Positions 37,068 through 46,613 of a DNA stretch of 62,773 bases are shown one piece after another. The stretch comes from Bacteroides sp. UBA1317 (GTDB lineage: Bacteria; Bacteroidota; Bacteroidia; Bacteroidales; Bacteroidaceae). A program made the translations under genes and the position numbers. Position 1 is the stretch's first letter, and each line of letters opens with the position of its first letter. The DNA lies in NCBI GenBank assembly GCA_002307035.1, contig DBTL01000052.1, positions 1 to 62,773 on the forward strand. Reading direction: 5' to 3'. The notes beneath the pieces were generated by a model. It ran no database searches. It was not told the origin of the DNA and was given only the letters and a program-made list of their open reading frames with translations.

Positions 37068-38045
37068 TCATCCTACTTTCATACAAAATTCTTCCGTCAG
37101 TTTAAACCCTCTCAACAATTCCTCTGTATGGAGACGTTTCTTGCCGGGAAATTGCAAAGACTTGATCAAAATAAGGCCATCTGATGTAGCTACCTTTATG
37201 TAGTTCTTGCCATCAGTAAGAATCGTTCCGGGCGCAAACCCATGTATCTCTTCGACCTTTTCCGACTCGAATATCTTCACAACTATTTCTTCACCATTAG
37301 GGCAGTTCAACTCTGTCCATGCTGCAGGATAAGGGGACAAACCACGAATAAAGTCATAAATCTTTTTGGTTGGTTGCGCCCAATTTATTCGGCACGTATC
37401 TTTGAATATTTTAGGTGCCGGAAGAAGTTCGCCAACCACAGCCATCTCTTCTTGAGGTATTGGTTTCACCCTTCCGTGAAGAATGGCTTCAATCGTCTCC
37501 ACTACCAACTTACCTCCAAGCAACATCAACTTATCATGCACAATTTCTACATTATCCGTATCGGCAATAGGAACGGATACCTGCTGAATCACTTTTCCGG
37601 TGTCAATATCATGCGTAAGAAAAAAGGTAGTGATACCCGTTTCTCTATCTCCGTTTATCACAGCCCAATTAATGGGTGCCGCTCCGCGATATTGAGGAAG
37701 TAATGAAGCATGAAGATTAAAAGTTCCAAAGCGGGGCATATTCCACACAATTTCGGGCAACATCCGAAAAGCCACAACAACTTGTAGATCGGCTTGCCAA
37801 TCACGCAGGGCTTGCACAAAATCCGCATCTTTCAATTTTTCCGGCTGCAATAATGGAAGATGGTGATCAAGCGCATATTGCTTAACAGGCGAAAAGTGAA
37901 TTTTATGTCCGCGCCCTGCAGGTTTATCAGGCATCGTTATTACACCCACGACATTATATCCTCCATCTATCAAGCATCGAAGTGGTTCGACTGCAAATTC
38001 AGGAGTACCCATATATACGATTTTTAAATCTTTCTTATCTGGCAT
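37068..38045 (-). CDS. fmt: Fmt, methionyl-tRNA formyltransferase
   Basis: A 325-residue enzyme adding a formyl group from 10-formyl-THF to initiator Met-tRNA. The formyltransferase motif HASLLPQYRGAAPINWAVINGD is intact, as are YMGTPEFA near the N-terminus and the C-terminal tRNA-binding domain. It is in a run with the ClC channel gene (18 nt upstream) and rpe (50 nt downstream). Confidence 0.96.
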   Translation of the reverse strand: MPDKKDLKIVYMGTPEFAVEPLRCLIDGGYNVVGVITMPDKPAGRGHKIHFSPVKQYALDHHLPLLQPEKLKDADFVQALRDWQADLQVVVAFRMLPEIVWNMPRFGTFNLHASLLPQYRGAAPINWAVINGDRETGITTFFLTHDIDTGKVIQQVSVPIADTDNVEIVHDKLMLLGGKLVVETIEAILHGRVKPIPQEEMAVVGELLPAPKIFKDTCRINWAQPTKKIYDFIRGLSPYPAAWTELNCPNGEEIVVKIFESEKVEEIHGFAPGTILTDGKNYIKVATSDGLILIKSLQFPGKKRLHTEELLRGFKLTEEFCMKVG

Positions 38046-38063
38046 AGCAATTACAAGTTAAAG

Positions 38064-39854
38064 TTAATCTTCAGAGAAATGCACTAGCAATTGACGATAA
38101 GTGTTGAATATCTTCGATTTAGAGACAAATCCCAGATATTTACCTTCACTATCGGCCACAGGGAGATTCCAGGCCTTGGTATCATCAAAAGTCTGCATCA
38201 CCTGTTCCATACTGTCAGTATCATATAAACGGGCAGGAAGAGAGGTCATCAGTTTACTGACCGTGAAGCGGTGATACAATTCTTGACGAAACATAATGCT
38301 ACGAATATCATCAAGAAGAACAACACCCAATAATACTCCGGTATTATCAATAACAGGGAAAACATTGCGATGCGAGGTCGAAATGGCTTTTACCAACTGC
38401 CCTAAATCCATTTCTGGATGAACCACCACAAAATCTTTCTCCACTACATTTTCCATTTTCATAAGCGTCAGCACTGCTCTATCTTTATGATGCGTCAGCA
38501 ATTGACCTTTCTTAGCCAAACGCATTGAATAAATACTATGAGGTTCAAAAACAATAATAGTTAAATAAGAACTTACAGCTACAATCATCAGCGGCAAAAA
38601 CAAATCATATCCTCCGGTAAGCTCGGCTATCAAAAAAACGCCAGTCAGCGGAGCATGCATCACGCCACTCATCACACCTGCCATACCCATCAACGCAAAG
38701 TTTTTTTCAGGCAATTGGGGGAGAAAAGCCAGTTGATTGCCAAAATGAGAAAAAACAAAACCGGCAATGCATCCTAAAAATAAAGAAGGAGCAAAGATTC
38801 CACCGCAGCCACCTCCACCATTAGTAGCACTCGAAGCAAAAACCTTGAATAAAATGATCAGGATAAGATATACAAGCAATAAATTGCCATAGCCATAAAA
38901 CAAAGAATTATTCATCACCGTATCCCACTCCGTATTGCTCGCCCCATTCAGCAATAATTCTATCGTGTCATATCCTTCACCATAAAGTGGCGGAAAAAGG
39001 AAGATTAACACACTTAGCATAATACCTCCCAAAGTCAACTTTTTATAAGCACCTTTGAATCGCCCAAATACCCCTTCAACAGCATTCATAGCCCGAGTAA
39101 AATAGAGAGAGACCAGTCCGCAAAAGATCCCTAAAAGGATGACATAAGGTATACGTTCCAATTGAAATGGTTCATCAAGATGAAACTTAAACATAGCTTC
39201 TTGGCCAGTCACAATGTAAGAAACAGTGGCTGCAGTAACGGAAGATATCAATAACGGAAGGAGCGAAGTCATGGTCAGATCGATCATCAAGACCTCAATA
39301 GTAAAGACCAGACCAGCTATTGGAGCTTTAAAAATTCCTGCAACAGCACCTGCTGCGCCACAACCGACCAATAACATTAATGTACGCTGTTCCATCTTAA
39401 AAAAGCTTCCCAGATTAGATCCAATTGCCGAACCAGTCAGCACGATAGGAGCCTCCGCTCCTACGGATCCACCAAAACCGATGGTTATGGCACTGGCAAT
39501 GGTTGACGACCAAATGTTATGGCGTTTGATTCGTCCCTGACGGCGAGAAATAGAATAAAGTATTTTTGTTACCCCATGACTAATATCGTCTTTGACTATG
39601 TTACGTACAAACCATCCGGCAAGAAAGATACCCACTACCGGATAAACCAAATAAAGGAAGTTGGCATTCGTTGTATCAAAGTTATCCGTTAGGAAATTCT
39701 GGATTAAGCGAATGAGATATTTAAGTAGTAAAGCAGCAATGGCGGTAAATATACCAACCATAAAGCTAAGCATCAGAATAAAATGTTTCTCTTTAATTTT
39801 ATTCTCGCGCCACATTATAAGTTGTTGAACTAAAGCTATTTTTTCTTTTTTCAT
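38064..39854 (-). CDS. ClC-family chloride channel/transporter with CBS domains
   Basis: A 596-residue membrane protein of the ClC family, with about 420 residues of membrane helices and two C-terminal CBS domains (about 455-590). The gating-glutamate segment reads GGSVGAEAPIV in place of the usual GREGP, keeping the glutamate. The second selectivity loop GGIFAPSLFLG is intact. It moves chloride, probably in exchange for protons, with CBS modules sensing nucleotides. It is part of the tsaC-fmt-rpe run. Confidence 0.92.
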   Translation of the reverse strand: MKKEKIALVQQLIMWRENKIKEKHFILMLSFMVGIFTAIAALLLKYLIRLIQNFLTDNFDTTNANFLYLVYPVVGIFLAGWFVRNIVKDDISHGVTKILYSISRRQGRIKRHNIWSSTIASAITIGFGGSVGAEAPIVLTGSAIGSNLGSFFKMEQRTLMLLVGCGAAGAVAGIFKAPIAGLVFTIEVLMIDLTMTSLLPLLISSVTAATVSYIVTGQEAMFKFHLDEPFQLERIPYVILLGIFCGLVSLYFTRAMNAVEGVFGRFKGAYKKLTLGGIMLSVLIFLFPPLYGEGYDTIELLLNGASNTEWDTVMNNSLFYGYGNLLLVYLILIILFKVFASSATNGGGGCGGIFAPSLFLGCIAGFVFSHFGNQLAFLPQLPEKNFALMGMAGVMSGVMHAPLTGVFLIAELTGGYDLFLPLMIVAVSSYLTIIVFEPHSIYSMRLAKKGQLLTHHKDRAVLTLMKMENVVEKDFVVVHPEMDLGQLVKAISTSHRNVFPVIDNTGVLLGVVLLDDIRSIMFRQELYHRFTVSKLMTSLPARLYDTDSMEQVMQTFDDTKAWNLPVADSEGKYLGFVSKSKIFNTYRQLLVHFSED

Positions 39855-39899
39855 AATCTATTTAAACCCCCTGTACCTAAGAATCAAGTCGTTTAATTT

Positions 39900-40463
39900 C
39901 TATTTACGTATAATTTTAATCACACCGCCTTTATCCAGTTTAATAATACTTGATGGCTTAGGATGATCCATCTCATTCTGGCGAAAGGTGACAACATAAT
40001 CTACCAATGATTTTATCTCCTCACTCACTTCGCTAAAGTTGGTTGGAGAAGGTTGTCCGCTGATATTAGCCGAAGTAGAAACAATCGCTTTACGAAAGCG
40101 CTGACAAAGTTGACGAGAAAAATCTTCATTCGTAACACGGATACCCACACTCCCGTCTTCGGCAAGAAGATTAGCGGCTAAGTTTCGCGCACCGGAATAA
40201 ATAATAGTCATCGGTTTATCGGCAAGTTCGATCAAATCCCAAGCAATAGGAGGGACATCCCCTACATAGAACTCAACTTTTGCAGATGAATCAACCAACA
40301 CCAGCATCGCTTTGCTATCAGAGCGTTGTTTAATCTCATACACCTTACGAACTGCTTCCGGGTTTGTAGCATCACAACCAAGGCCCCAAATGGTGTCAGT
40401 AGGGTAAAGTATCACTCCACCTTCACTCATTACTTGGCAAGCTTTTTTTATATCTTCTATCAT
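39900..40463 (-). CDS. tsaC: TsaC/YciO/Sua5-family threonylcarbamoyl-AMP synthase
   Basis: A 187-residue enzyme from the ATG at 40463. The frame is open to 40565, but that part covers the divergent promoter, and MIEDIKKACQVMSEGG is the family-like N-terminus. Signatures are LYPTDTIWGLGCDA, KQRSDSKAM and STSANISGQPSPTNF. It makes threonylcarbamoyl-AMP from threonine, bicarbonate and ATP for t6A37 in tRNA. Its promoter abuts that of the divergent thioesterase gene. Confidence 0.92.
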   Translation of the reverse strand: MIEDIKKACQVMSEGGVILYPTDTIWGLGCDATNPEAVRKVYEIKQRSDSKAMLVLVDSSAKVEFYVGDVPPIAWDLIELADKPMTIIYSGARNLAANLLAEDGSVGIRVTNEDFSRQLCQRFRKAIVSTSANISGQPSPTNFSEVSEEIKSLVDYVVTFRQNEMDHPKPSSIIKLDKGGVIKIIRK

Positions 40464-40481
40464 TTCTTTAGATATTGCAGA

Positions 40482-40510
40482 TTGAATAACATGCAAAAAT
40501 AGTACTTTTG
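40482..40510. promoter_or_regulatory. Back-to-back divergent promoters for tsaC and thioesterase
   Basis: On plus, TTG at 40482-40484 and TACTTTTG at 40503-40510 are spaced 18 nt and serve the thioesterase gene. On minus, the complement of 40494-40501 reads TATTTTTG and serves tsaC. The two -7 elements are one base apart, so the polymerases would compete. Confidence 0.65.
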
Positions 40511-40541
40511 CCCGACAATAAAAACGTTTAAGAGAAAACAA

Positions 40542-40985
40542 ATGGAAGAAATAGAGTTTCACCATAGCTTACCTATACAATTACGCTTCAACGACGTAGA
40601 TAAATTCGGTCACGTTAATAATGCTGTTTACTTTACTTTCTACGATCTCGGAAAAACAGAATACTTCGCATCTGTGTGCCCGCATGTTGACTGGACTAAA
40701 GATGCCATTGTAGTAGTGAACATTGAAGCAAACTTCTTATCCCAAATTCTCCCGACAGACCATGTAGCCGTACAAACAGCGGTTTACCAAATCGGACACA
40801 AGAGTTTTCATCTCATCCAACAAGTAATTGAGATTGAAACAAATGAGGTGAAATGTGTCTGCAAATCCGTAATGGTAGCTTTCGATCTCTCAAAAAACGA
40901 ATCAAAAGAGTTAGAAGAAGAGTGGAAAGAAGCCATCTGCCAATTTGAAGGGAGAAACCTTACGAAGAAGTCTGCTCATGCATAA
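40542..40985 (+). CDS. Acyl-CoA thioesterase, hotdog fold
   Basis: A 147-residue 4-hydroxybenzoyl-CoA thioesterase-like protein. The catalytic-type stretch RFNDVDKFGHVNNAVYFTFYDLGKTEYF (with its Asp and GHVNN) is present at residues 13-40. It hydrolyses an acyl-CoA; the chain length is unknown. The start is at 40542, 32 nt after the -7 element. Confidence 0.88.
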   Translation: MEEIEFHHSLPIQLRFNDVDKFGHVNNAVYFTFYDLGKTEYFASVCPHVDWTKDAIVVVNIEANFLSQILPTDHVAVQTAVYQIGHKSFHLIQQVIEIETNEVKCVCKSVMVAFDLSKNESKELEEEWKEAICQFEGRNLTKKSAHA

Positions 40986-41113
40986 CTTGTTCATGTAGAT
41001 TTTCTTCATTCTATCATCTCCCCTAACGTTTTTTTTCGTACTTTTACCAATCGTTGGCAAAGCACGTTCTTAGCCGACCTTTGAGACAGAAGAAAGAAAA
41101 AACAATATATAAA

Positions 41114-42832
41114 ATGAACTACAAATGGAATTATCAACCCATTACATCCGAACAAGAACAGAGAAGCCAAGCACTGGCTCAAGAATTGGGAATTAGTCCA
41201 ATCTTGGGAGAATTATTGCTACAGCGAGGAATTACAGACGCAACAGAAGCGAAAAAGTTCTTCCGCCCGCAATTACTTGATTTGCATGATCCATTTCTAA
41301 TGGAAGATATGGATATTGCAGTGGAACGCCTGAACAAGGCAATGGGAAAGAAAGAAAGGATTCTTATTTATGGAGATTATGATGTAGATGGAACCACAGC
41401 TGTGTCTCTGGTATACAAGTTTATACAGCAGTATTATTCAAACATTGATTATTACATTCCCGACCGCTATAATGAAGGTTACGGAGTTTCTACTCAAGGA
41501 ATAGATTATGCTGCCGAAACTGGTGTGGGACTCATTATTGTACTCGACTGCGGAATTAAGGCTGTTGACGAAATTACCTATGCGAAGGAAAAAGGCATTG
41601 ACTTTATCATTTGTGACCACCATGTGCCCGATGGCATATTGCCCCCAGCCGTTGCTATCTTAAATGCTAAACGGCTCGATAACACATATCCCTACACTCA
41701 TCTCTCCGGATGTGGAGTAGGCTTTAAGTTCATGCAGGCATTTGCTATTAACAATGGCATTGACTTTCATAATCTGGTTCCTCTACTTGATTTGGTAGCT
41801 GTCAGTGTAGCATCGGATATTGTACCTATCATGGGTGAAAACCGTATCCTTACATACCACGGACTGAAACAGTTAAACAGTAATCCGAGTGTTGGCCTCA
41901 AAGCCATTATTGATGTGTGCGGATTGTCTGATAAAGAAATTACCGTTAGCGACATCGTCTTCAAGATCGGTCCGCGAATCAACGCTTCCGGGCGTATACA
42001 GAATGGGAAAAAGGCTGTTGACCTGCTAACTGAAAAAGATTTTTCATTAGCATTGGAAAAGAGCAATGAAATAAACCAATACAACGAGACCCGCAAAGAC
42101 TTGGATAAGAGCATGACGGAAGAGGCCAACCTAATTGTCTCCAACCTGAGTGGCTTGGCCAACCGACGCTCCATTGTCTTATACAACGAGAATTGGCATA
42201 AAGGAGTGATAGGCATTGTGGCCTCTCGACTGACAGAAGTCTACTACCGTCCGGCAGTAGTACTAACCCGTACGGATGATATGGCTACCGGCTCCGCACG
42301 TTCAGTGTTGGGTTTTGATGTCTATAAGGCAGTTGAACATTGCCGCGACTTACTCGAAAATTTTGGAGGACACACCTATGCTGCCGGACTTTCGATGAAG
42401 ATAGACAAAGTAGAAGCCTTTACTCAGCGCTTCGAAGAATTTGTTTCGCAACACATCTTGCCCGAACAAACATCTGCTATGATTAACATTCATGCGGAGA
42501 TAGACTTTAAAGATATAACTTCAAAGTTTTGTAGCGATCTGAAAAAGTTTAATCCATTCGGTCCTGAAAACAACAAACCTATTTTTTGCACCCATCATGT
42601 GTACGACTATGGCACAAGTAAAGTGGTAGGTCGCGATCAGGAGCATATCAAGCTAGAGTTAGTGGACAACAAATCGAATAATGTAATGAACGGGATAGCT
42701 TTTGGACAAAGTTCACACGTGCGCTACATCAAGACCAAACGTTCGTTTGACATCTGCTATACAATAGAGGAGAATACTCATAGACACGGAGAAGTGCAAT
42801 TACAAATTGAAGATATTAAGCCGGCAGAGTGA
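41114..42832 (+). CDS. recJ: RecJ, single-stranded-DNA-specific 5'-3' exonuclease
   Basis: A 572-residue DHH-family exonuclease. The motifs YGDYDVDGTTA, DHHVPDG, SGCGVGFKF and GGHTYAAGLS are all present. It degrades single-stranded DNA 5' to 3' in recombination and mismatch repair, often with RecQ, which follows directly. The frame extends upstream to a TTG at 41054; the ATG at 41114 beginning MNYKWNY is preferred from homologues. Its stop overlaps the GTG start of recQ by 4 nt. Confidence 0.95.
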   Translation: MNYKWNYQPITSEQEQRSQALAQELGISPILGELLLQRGITDATEAKKFFRPQLLDLHDPFLMEDMDIAVERLNKAMGKKERILIYGDYDVDGTTAVSLVYKFIQQYYSNIDYYIPDRYNEGYGVSTQGIDYAAETGVGLIIVLDCGIKAVDEITYAKEKGIDFIICDHHVPDGILPPAVAILNAKRLDNTYPYTHLSGCGVGFKFMQAFAINNGIDFHNLVPLLDLVAVSVASDIVPIMGENRILTYHGLKQLNSNPSVGLKAIIDVCGLSDKEITVSDIVFKIGPRINASGRIQNGKKAVDLLTEKDFSLALEKSNEINQYNETRKDLDKSMTEEANLIVSNLSGLANRRSIVLYNENWHKGVIGIVASRLTEVYYRPAVVLTRTDDMATGSARSVLGFDVYKAVEHCRDLLENFGGHTYAAGLSMKIDKVEAFTQRFEEFVSQHILPEQTSAMINIHAEIDFKDITSKFCSDLKKFNPFGPENNKPIFCTHHVYDYGTSKVVGRDQEHIKLELVDNKSNNVMNGIAFGQSSHVRYIKTKRSFDICYTIEENTHRHGEVQLQIEDIKPAE

Positions 42833-44742
42833 GCATTTATCACGAAATACTGAAACGTTACTGGGGCTATGACACCTTCCGTGACTTACAGGAAGACATT
42901 ATCACTAGCATTGGCCAAGGTAAAGATACGTTGGGGTTGATGCCTACGGGTGGTGGCAAGTCCATCACCTTTCAGGTTCCCGCTTTAGCGCAAGAGGGAA
43001 TATGCCTCGTTGTGACGCCCCTCATCGCTCTGATGAAGGATCAGGTTCAGAACCTGAGGAGCCGTGGCATTAAGGCTCTTGCCGTTTATTCGGGAATGAC
43101 GAGGCAAGAGATTATCGTAGCATTAGAGAATTGCATCTTCGGCAACTACAAATTTCTCTATATTTCACCGGAACGTTTGGACACAGAAATCTTTCGAGCT
43201 AAACTCCGCTCCATGAACGTGAGCATGATAACCGTTGACGAAAGCCATTGCATCTCTCAATGGGGATATGATTTCCGTCCGGCTTATCTGAAAATAGCCG
43301 AGATAAGGGAACTATTACCGGGAATACCCGTACTAGCACTGACAGCAACTGCCACACCGGCTGTGGTAAAAGATATTCAGGCAAGGCTCCACTTCAAGCA
43401 AGAAAATGTCTTCCGAATGAGCTTTGAACGGAAGAACTTGGCCTATATCGTCCGCAAGACAGACAACAAAGCGGGAGAATTACTTCACATACTTCACCAG
43501 ATACCCGGAAGTGCTATCGTTTATGTACGCAACCGGAAAAGGACAAAGGAAACCACGGAACTCTTACAGCACGAAGGCATCACAGCCGACTTTTACCATG
43601 CCGGACTAAACAATGATGTGAAAGACCTGAGACAGAAGCGTTGGCAAAGTGGAGAATGTCGTGTGATGGTAGCCACGAATGCTTTTGGTATGGGGATAGA
43701 CAAGCCTGATGTGCGAGTTGTGGTACATCTTGATCTTCCCGACTCACCGGAAGCCTACTTTCAAGAAGCAGGTCGTGGCGGGCGCGACGGTGAAAAGGCG
43801 TATGCTGTGATCTTGTATTCCAATGCAGACAAGGCATCGCTAAAGAAACGGATTGCGGACACATTTCCGGAGAAAGAGTACATCAAACAAGTGTACGAAC
43901 ACGTAAACTACTACTACCAGATGGCTATGGGAGACGGCGTGAATTGCATGTACGACTTTAATCTGGAAGAGTTTTGTCGCAAGTTTAAGCATTTCCCCGT
44001 ACCGGCCGACAGTGCCCTGAAGATACTTACCCAAGCCGGATACATTGAATATACAGCCGAACAAGACAATGCCTCCCGATTGCTTTTCACGATTCGTCGG
44101 GATGAACTGTACAAGCTACAAGAGATGGGTGCCCAAGCCGATGCCTTGATACAAACGGTACTACGATCATACACCGGCGTATTCACAGACTATGCCTATA
44201 TTCACGAAGAATCACTAGCCGTACGCTCGGGATTAACCCGGCAACAAGTATACGACCTGTTAACCTTGTTGGATAAGAGGCGTATCCTGGATTACATTCC
44301 ACGTAAAAAGACACCTTATATAATATATACGCGTGAACGGGTAGAATTGCGTCACTTACAAATCACACATACAGTGTACGAGGAACGGAAAGAACGATAC
44401 GAAGCACGGATCAAATCCATGCTAGAATATGTTACCTCCGAAACTGCCTGCCGAAGCCGGATGTTGCTCCATTACTTTGGAGAAAGAAATAAGCATAACT
44501 GCGGACAATGCGACAATTGCCTTAGCAAAAAAGCAACAGATACTCTTCCAAATCTTGCATTCGACCTGTTGAAACAACAGATTATTGACGTCCTCAGCCT
44601 GCAACCCTCTACTCCGGCCGACATAGCCCGCAACATAGAGACGGCAGAAAAAGAAGAGTTAAGTACAACTGTTCAATATCTACTAGATGAAGGCATACTC
44701 GAAATGAAAGACGGCATGCTGCAACTAAAAGCACTTTCATAA
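42829..44742 (+). CDS. recQ: RecQ-family ATP-dependent DNA helicase
   Basis: A 637-residue helicase starting at GTG within the last codons of recJ. The Walker A motif is PTGGGKSITFQ, the DEAH-type box is DESHCISQWGYDFRP, and the helicase C domain holds ATNAFGMGIDKPDVRVVVH and QEAGRGGRDGE. The RQC zinc ligands are in CRSRMLLHYFGE...CGQCDNC, followed by a winged helix. No clear HRDC domain follows, so it is a shorter RecQ. Coupling with recJ fits joint action in DNA end resection. Confidence 0.94.
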   Translation: MSIYHEILKRYWGYDTFRDLQEDIITSIGQGKDTLGLMPTGGGKSITFQVPALAQEGICLVVTPLIALMKDQVQNLRSRGIKALAVYSGMTRQEIIVALENCIFGNYKFLYISPERLDTEIFRAKLRSMNVSMITVDESHCISQWGYDFRPAYLKIAEIRELLPGIPVLALTATATPAVVKDIQARLHFKQENVFRMSFERKNLAYIVRKTDNKAGELLHILHQIPGSAIVYVRNRKRTKETTELLQHEGITADFYHAGLNNDVKDLRQKRWQSGECRVMVATNAFGMGIDKPDVRVVVHLDLPDSPEAYFQEAGRGGRDGEKAYAVILYSNADKASLKKRIADTFPEKEYIKQVYEHVNYYYQMAMGDGVNCMYDFNLEEFCRKFKHFPVPADSALKILTQAGYIEYTAEQDNASRLLFTIRRDELYKLQEMGAQADALIQTVLRSYTGVFTDYAYIHEESLAVRSGLTRQQVYDLLTLLDKRRILDYIPRKKTPYIIYTRERVELRHLQITHTVYEERKERYEARIKSMLEYVTSETACRSRMLLHYFGERNKHNCGQCDNCLSKKATDTLPNLAFDLLKQQIIDVLSLQPSTPADIARNIETAEKEELSTTVQYLLDEGILEMKDGMLQLKALS

Positions 44743-44785
44743 TAAAAAACAGACACAAGCATGCCATCTGATAAGCATTATTTAT

Positions 44786-44793
44786 TATTTTTG
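44786..44793 (+). promoter_or_regulatory. -7 promoter element for the TPR protein gene
   Basis: TATTTTTG fits TAnnTTTG, 25 nt before the ATG at 44818. No -33 TTTG at the usual distance was found. Confidence 0.55.
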
Positions 44794-44817
44794 CAAAGAA
44801 ACTAAAAACAAAAGAAC

Positions 44818-45783
44818 ATGGCTAATTTCTTTAAATCACTCTTCTCCGGAAAAGTAGAAAACCCGGAAGAGGAACAACAGAGAAACAACAAAAAGAACTT
44901 TGATATATTAAAGTATGACGGACTCCGTGCTCAGCGCATAGGACGCGCCGACTATGCTGTGAAGTGTTTCACCGAAGCACTTGCTATCGAAAAAGAATTT
45001 GAAACGATGGGTCATCTAAGCCAACTATACGTACAAACGGGAGAGCTTGATAAAGCACGAAAAGTATTAGAGGAGATGGCAGGAATGGAGCCTGAAATCA
45101 GTAGTACTTTTCTGACCCTGACCCATGTATGCTATATGCAAGAAGCCTATGCCGACATGAAGGAATTTGCATTAAAAGCAATCGCTATTGAGCAAGACAA
45201 AGCCATGCCACTCTTTCAGCTAGCCAGAGCAGAAAGAGGATTGAAAGATGAACTTAGCACAATAGCCAACCTCACCAAAGCACTCGTATTAAAAGAAGAC
45301 TATACGGAAGCAAGACTGATGCGTGCCGAAGTATTGCTGGACATGAGCCAATATGAAGAAGCACAGAAAGATCTCGAAGTGATATTGGAGCAATCTCCCG
45401 ATGAAGAAACCGCACTAATTCTGCAAGGAAAGCTCTTTGATGCTACCGATAAAGGAGCAGAAGCGGAAGAAGTCTACCGAAAAGTAACCACACTAAACCC
45501 ATTTAACGAGCAAGCCTACTTAGCACTAGGCAAATCATACATCTCTCAGAAGAACCTTTCTGCTGCTATTGATGTTTTCGATGAAGCAATCGAGATAAAT
45601 CCCAACTTTGCATCAGCCTACCAAGAACGTGGCCGTGCCAAACTATTGAACGGTGATAAAGAAGGCTCAATAGAAGACATGAAAAAAGCACTCGAACTAA
45701 ATCCTAAAGACGCAGAAGCTTTGAGCGGACAGTTTGAGAACCAAGGCGAAAAGTTTGATAATATTCTTGGGTTTGTGCATTAA
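44818..45783 (+). CDS. Tetratricopeptide repeat protein
   Basis: A 321-residue protein without a signal peptide, made of about eight TPR-like helical repeats from residue 30 to the end (for example AIDVFDEAIEINPNFASAYQERGRAKL). It is presumably a cytoplasmic scaffold for protein interactions; no partner is indicated. It lies downstream of recQ but has its own promoter. Confidence 0.85.
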   Translation: MANFFKSLFSGKVENPEEEQQRNNKKNFDILKYDGLRAQRIGRADYAVKCFTEALAIEKEFETMGHLSQLYVQTGELDKARKVLEEMAGMEPEISSTFLTLTHVCYMQEAYADMKEFALKAIAIEQDKAMPLFQLARAERGLKDELSTIANLTKALVLKEDYTEARLMRAEVLLDMSQYEEAQKDLEVILEQSPDEETALILQGKLFDATDKGAEAEEVYRKVTTLNPFNEQAYLALGKSYISQKNLSAAIDVFDEAIEINPNFASAYQERGRAKLLNGDKEGSIEDMKKALELNPKDAEALSGQFENQGEKFDNILGFVH

Positions 45784-46105
45784 AAGCCCTCTTATTTACA
45801 GACTTACTTTGCAGAAGGAGCCCGATTCGATTAACATCTTATTAAGTTAGTGGTTGGCTCACTCTGTCTATGCCGTCTTTAATGTATTGCTAGAATTCTC
45901 CTTTCTCTCCTCTCCTACAATGAATAATCTCTTCGTTTCATTTGTTTTACTTTTGAGTAACAGATAAATCAATTAGTATTATATATTGAAGTAAGTTCTT
46001 GTGCTCGTAATGCCGAAAGTGATATTCATCTCTCCCTTCTTCTTCAATATCTCTATGTTTTTGTTGATATTAAAAACTACGCCTACAGGCTTTCTGAGAG
46101 GGGTT
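45784..46105. other. Intergenic region without recognised gene
   Basis: About 320 nt after the TPR gene, AT-rich, with no plausible reading frame, tRNA or clear terminator. It leads into the palindrome at 46106. It marks the boundary between the housekeeping block and the accessory block. Confidence 0.6.
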
Positions 46106-46171
46106 TGTTGAATGTACGATATCAACGTGTTGAATGTCCGTTTTCAACACGTTGATATCGTACATTCAACA
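46106..46171. repeat. Perfect 29-bp palindrome
   Basis: Positions 46106-46134 are exactly the reverse complement of 46143-46171, with an 8-nt loop. The arms contain tgttgaa, cgatatcaacg and gtgttgaa. A further acgttgaag follows directly. There is no U-tract, so it is not an ordinary terminator. It shares the acgttg/caacgt theme with the element at 16562-16715. Confidence 0.9.
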
Positions 46172-46189
46172 CGTTGAAGTTATGTCTTC

Positions 46190-46303
46190 TTATCGCTGTA
46201 ACTTAATCGGAAATTTGGAGCTATCACGAAGCTTTTCAAGAGCTGTCCAGATTGTTAGCGCATCACAGCGATTGCATTTGTTGCCAGTGCAACGCTTGCA
46301 TCC
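46190..46303 (-). pseudogene. Possible gene remnant encoding a Cys-rich segment
   Basis: This frame reads 37 codons starting GCKRCTGNKCNRCDAL and ending FPIKLQR before a stop. It contains four cysteines in two CxxC pairs, like a zinc-binding knuckle. No start codon lies in frame before an upstream stop, so it is at best a degraded 3' end of a gene. It borders the palindrome at 46106. Coding status is uncertain. Confidence 0.25.
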
Positions 46304-46548
46304 AACATTGAAAAATTATTGGGCAAGCGTTCTCGTTTCCCATATTGCCATTGAATGCTTCTTTCTGTCTTCTATAAATTATTTCATCATCAAGCAATAA
46401 TTCAAGTCGATAGTTGTTTTGATTGAAAACATCCATAAAAAAGGTTCTGTGTATTTTACATGTGAGTTTTTCTCATGCAGAACAAGCTCTATATTATACC
46501 ACTTAAGTCATTCTCCTTGCTGAATATCAACGTATTAGAATTAAAGCA

Positions 46549-46580
46549 TTTGCGCAACTTTTTGTTTAATAGTATTTTTG
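46549..46580 (+). promoter_or_regulatory. Bacteroides promoter of the receptor/lipoprotein operon
   Basis: TTTG at 46549-46552 and TATTTTTG at 46573-46580 are 20 nt apart, matching the primary sigma consensus. Transcription would begin near 46587, so the CDS must start at 46614 rather than at the upstream in-frame ATG at 46578. Confidence 0.8.
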
Positions 46581-46613
46581 CAAGAAACATATTATCAATT
46601 TTACACTAAAAAG

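Noticed and set aside
38700..38720. Repeat-like T/A runs within the ClC and TsaC genes
   Set aside because: They are simple low-complexity stretches in coding sequence without a structural pattern.
46134..46400. An 88-codon plus-strand reading frame
   Set aside because: It starts inside the palindrome, and its composition is not protein-like; the opposite strand is more convincing.
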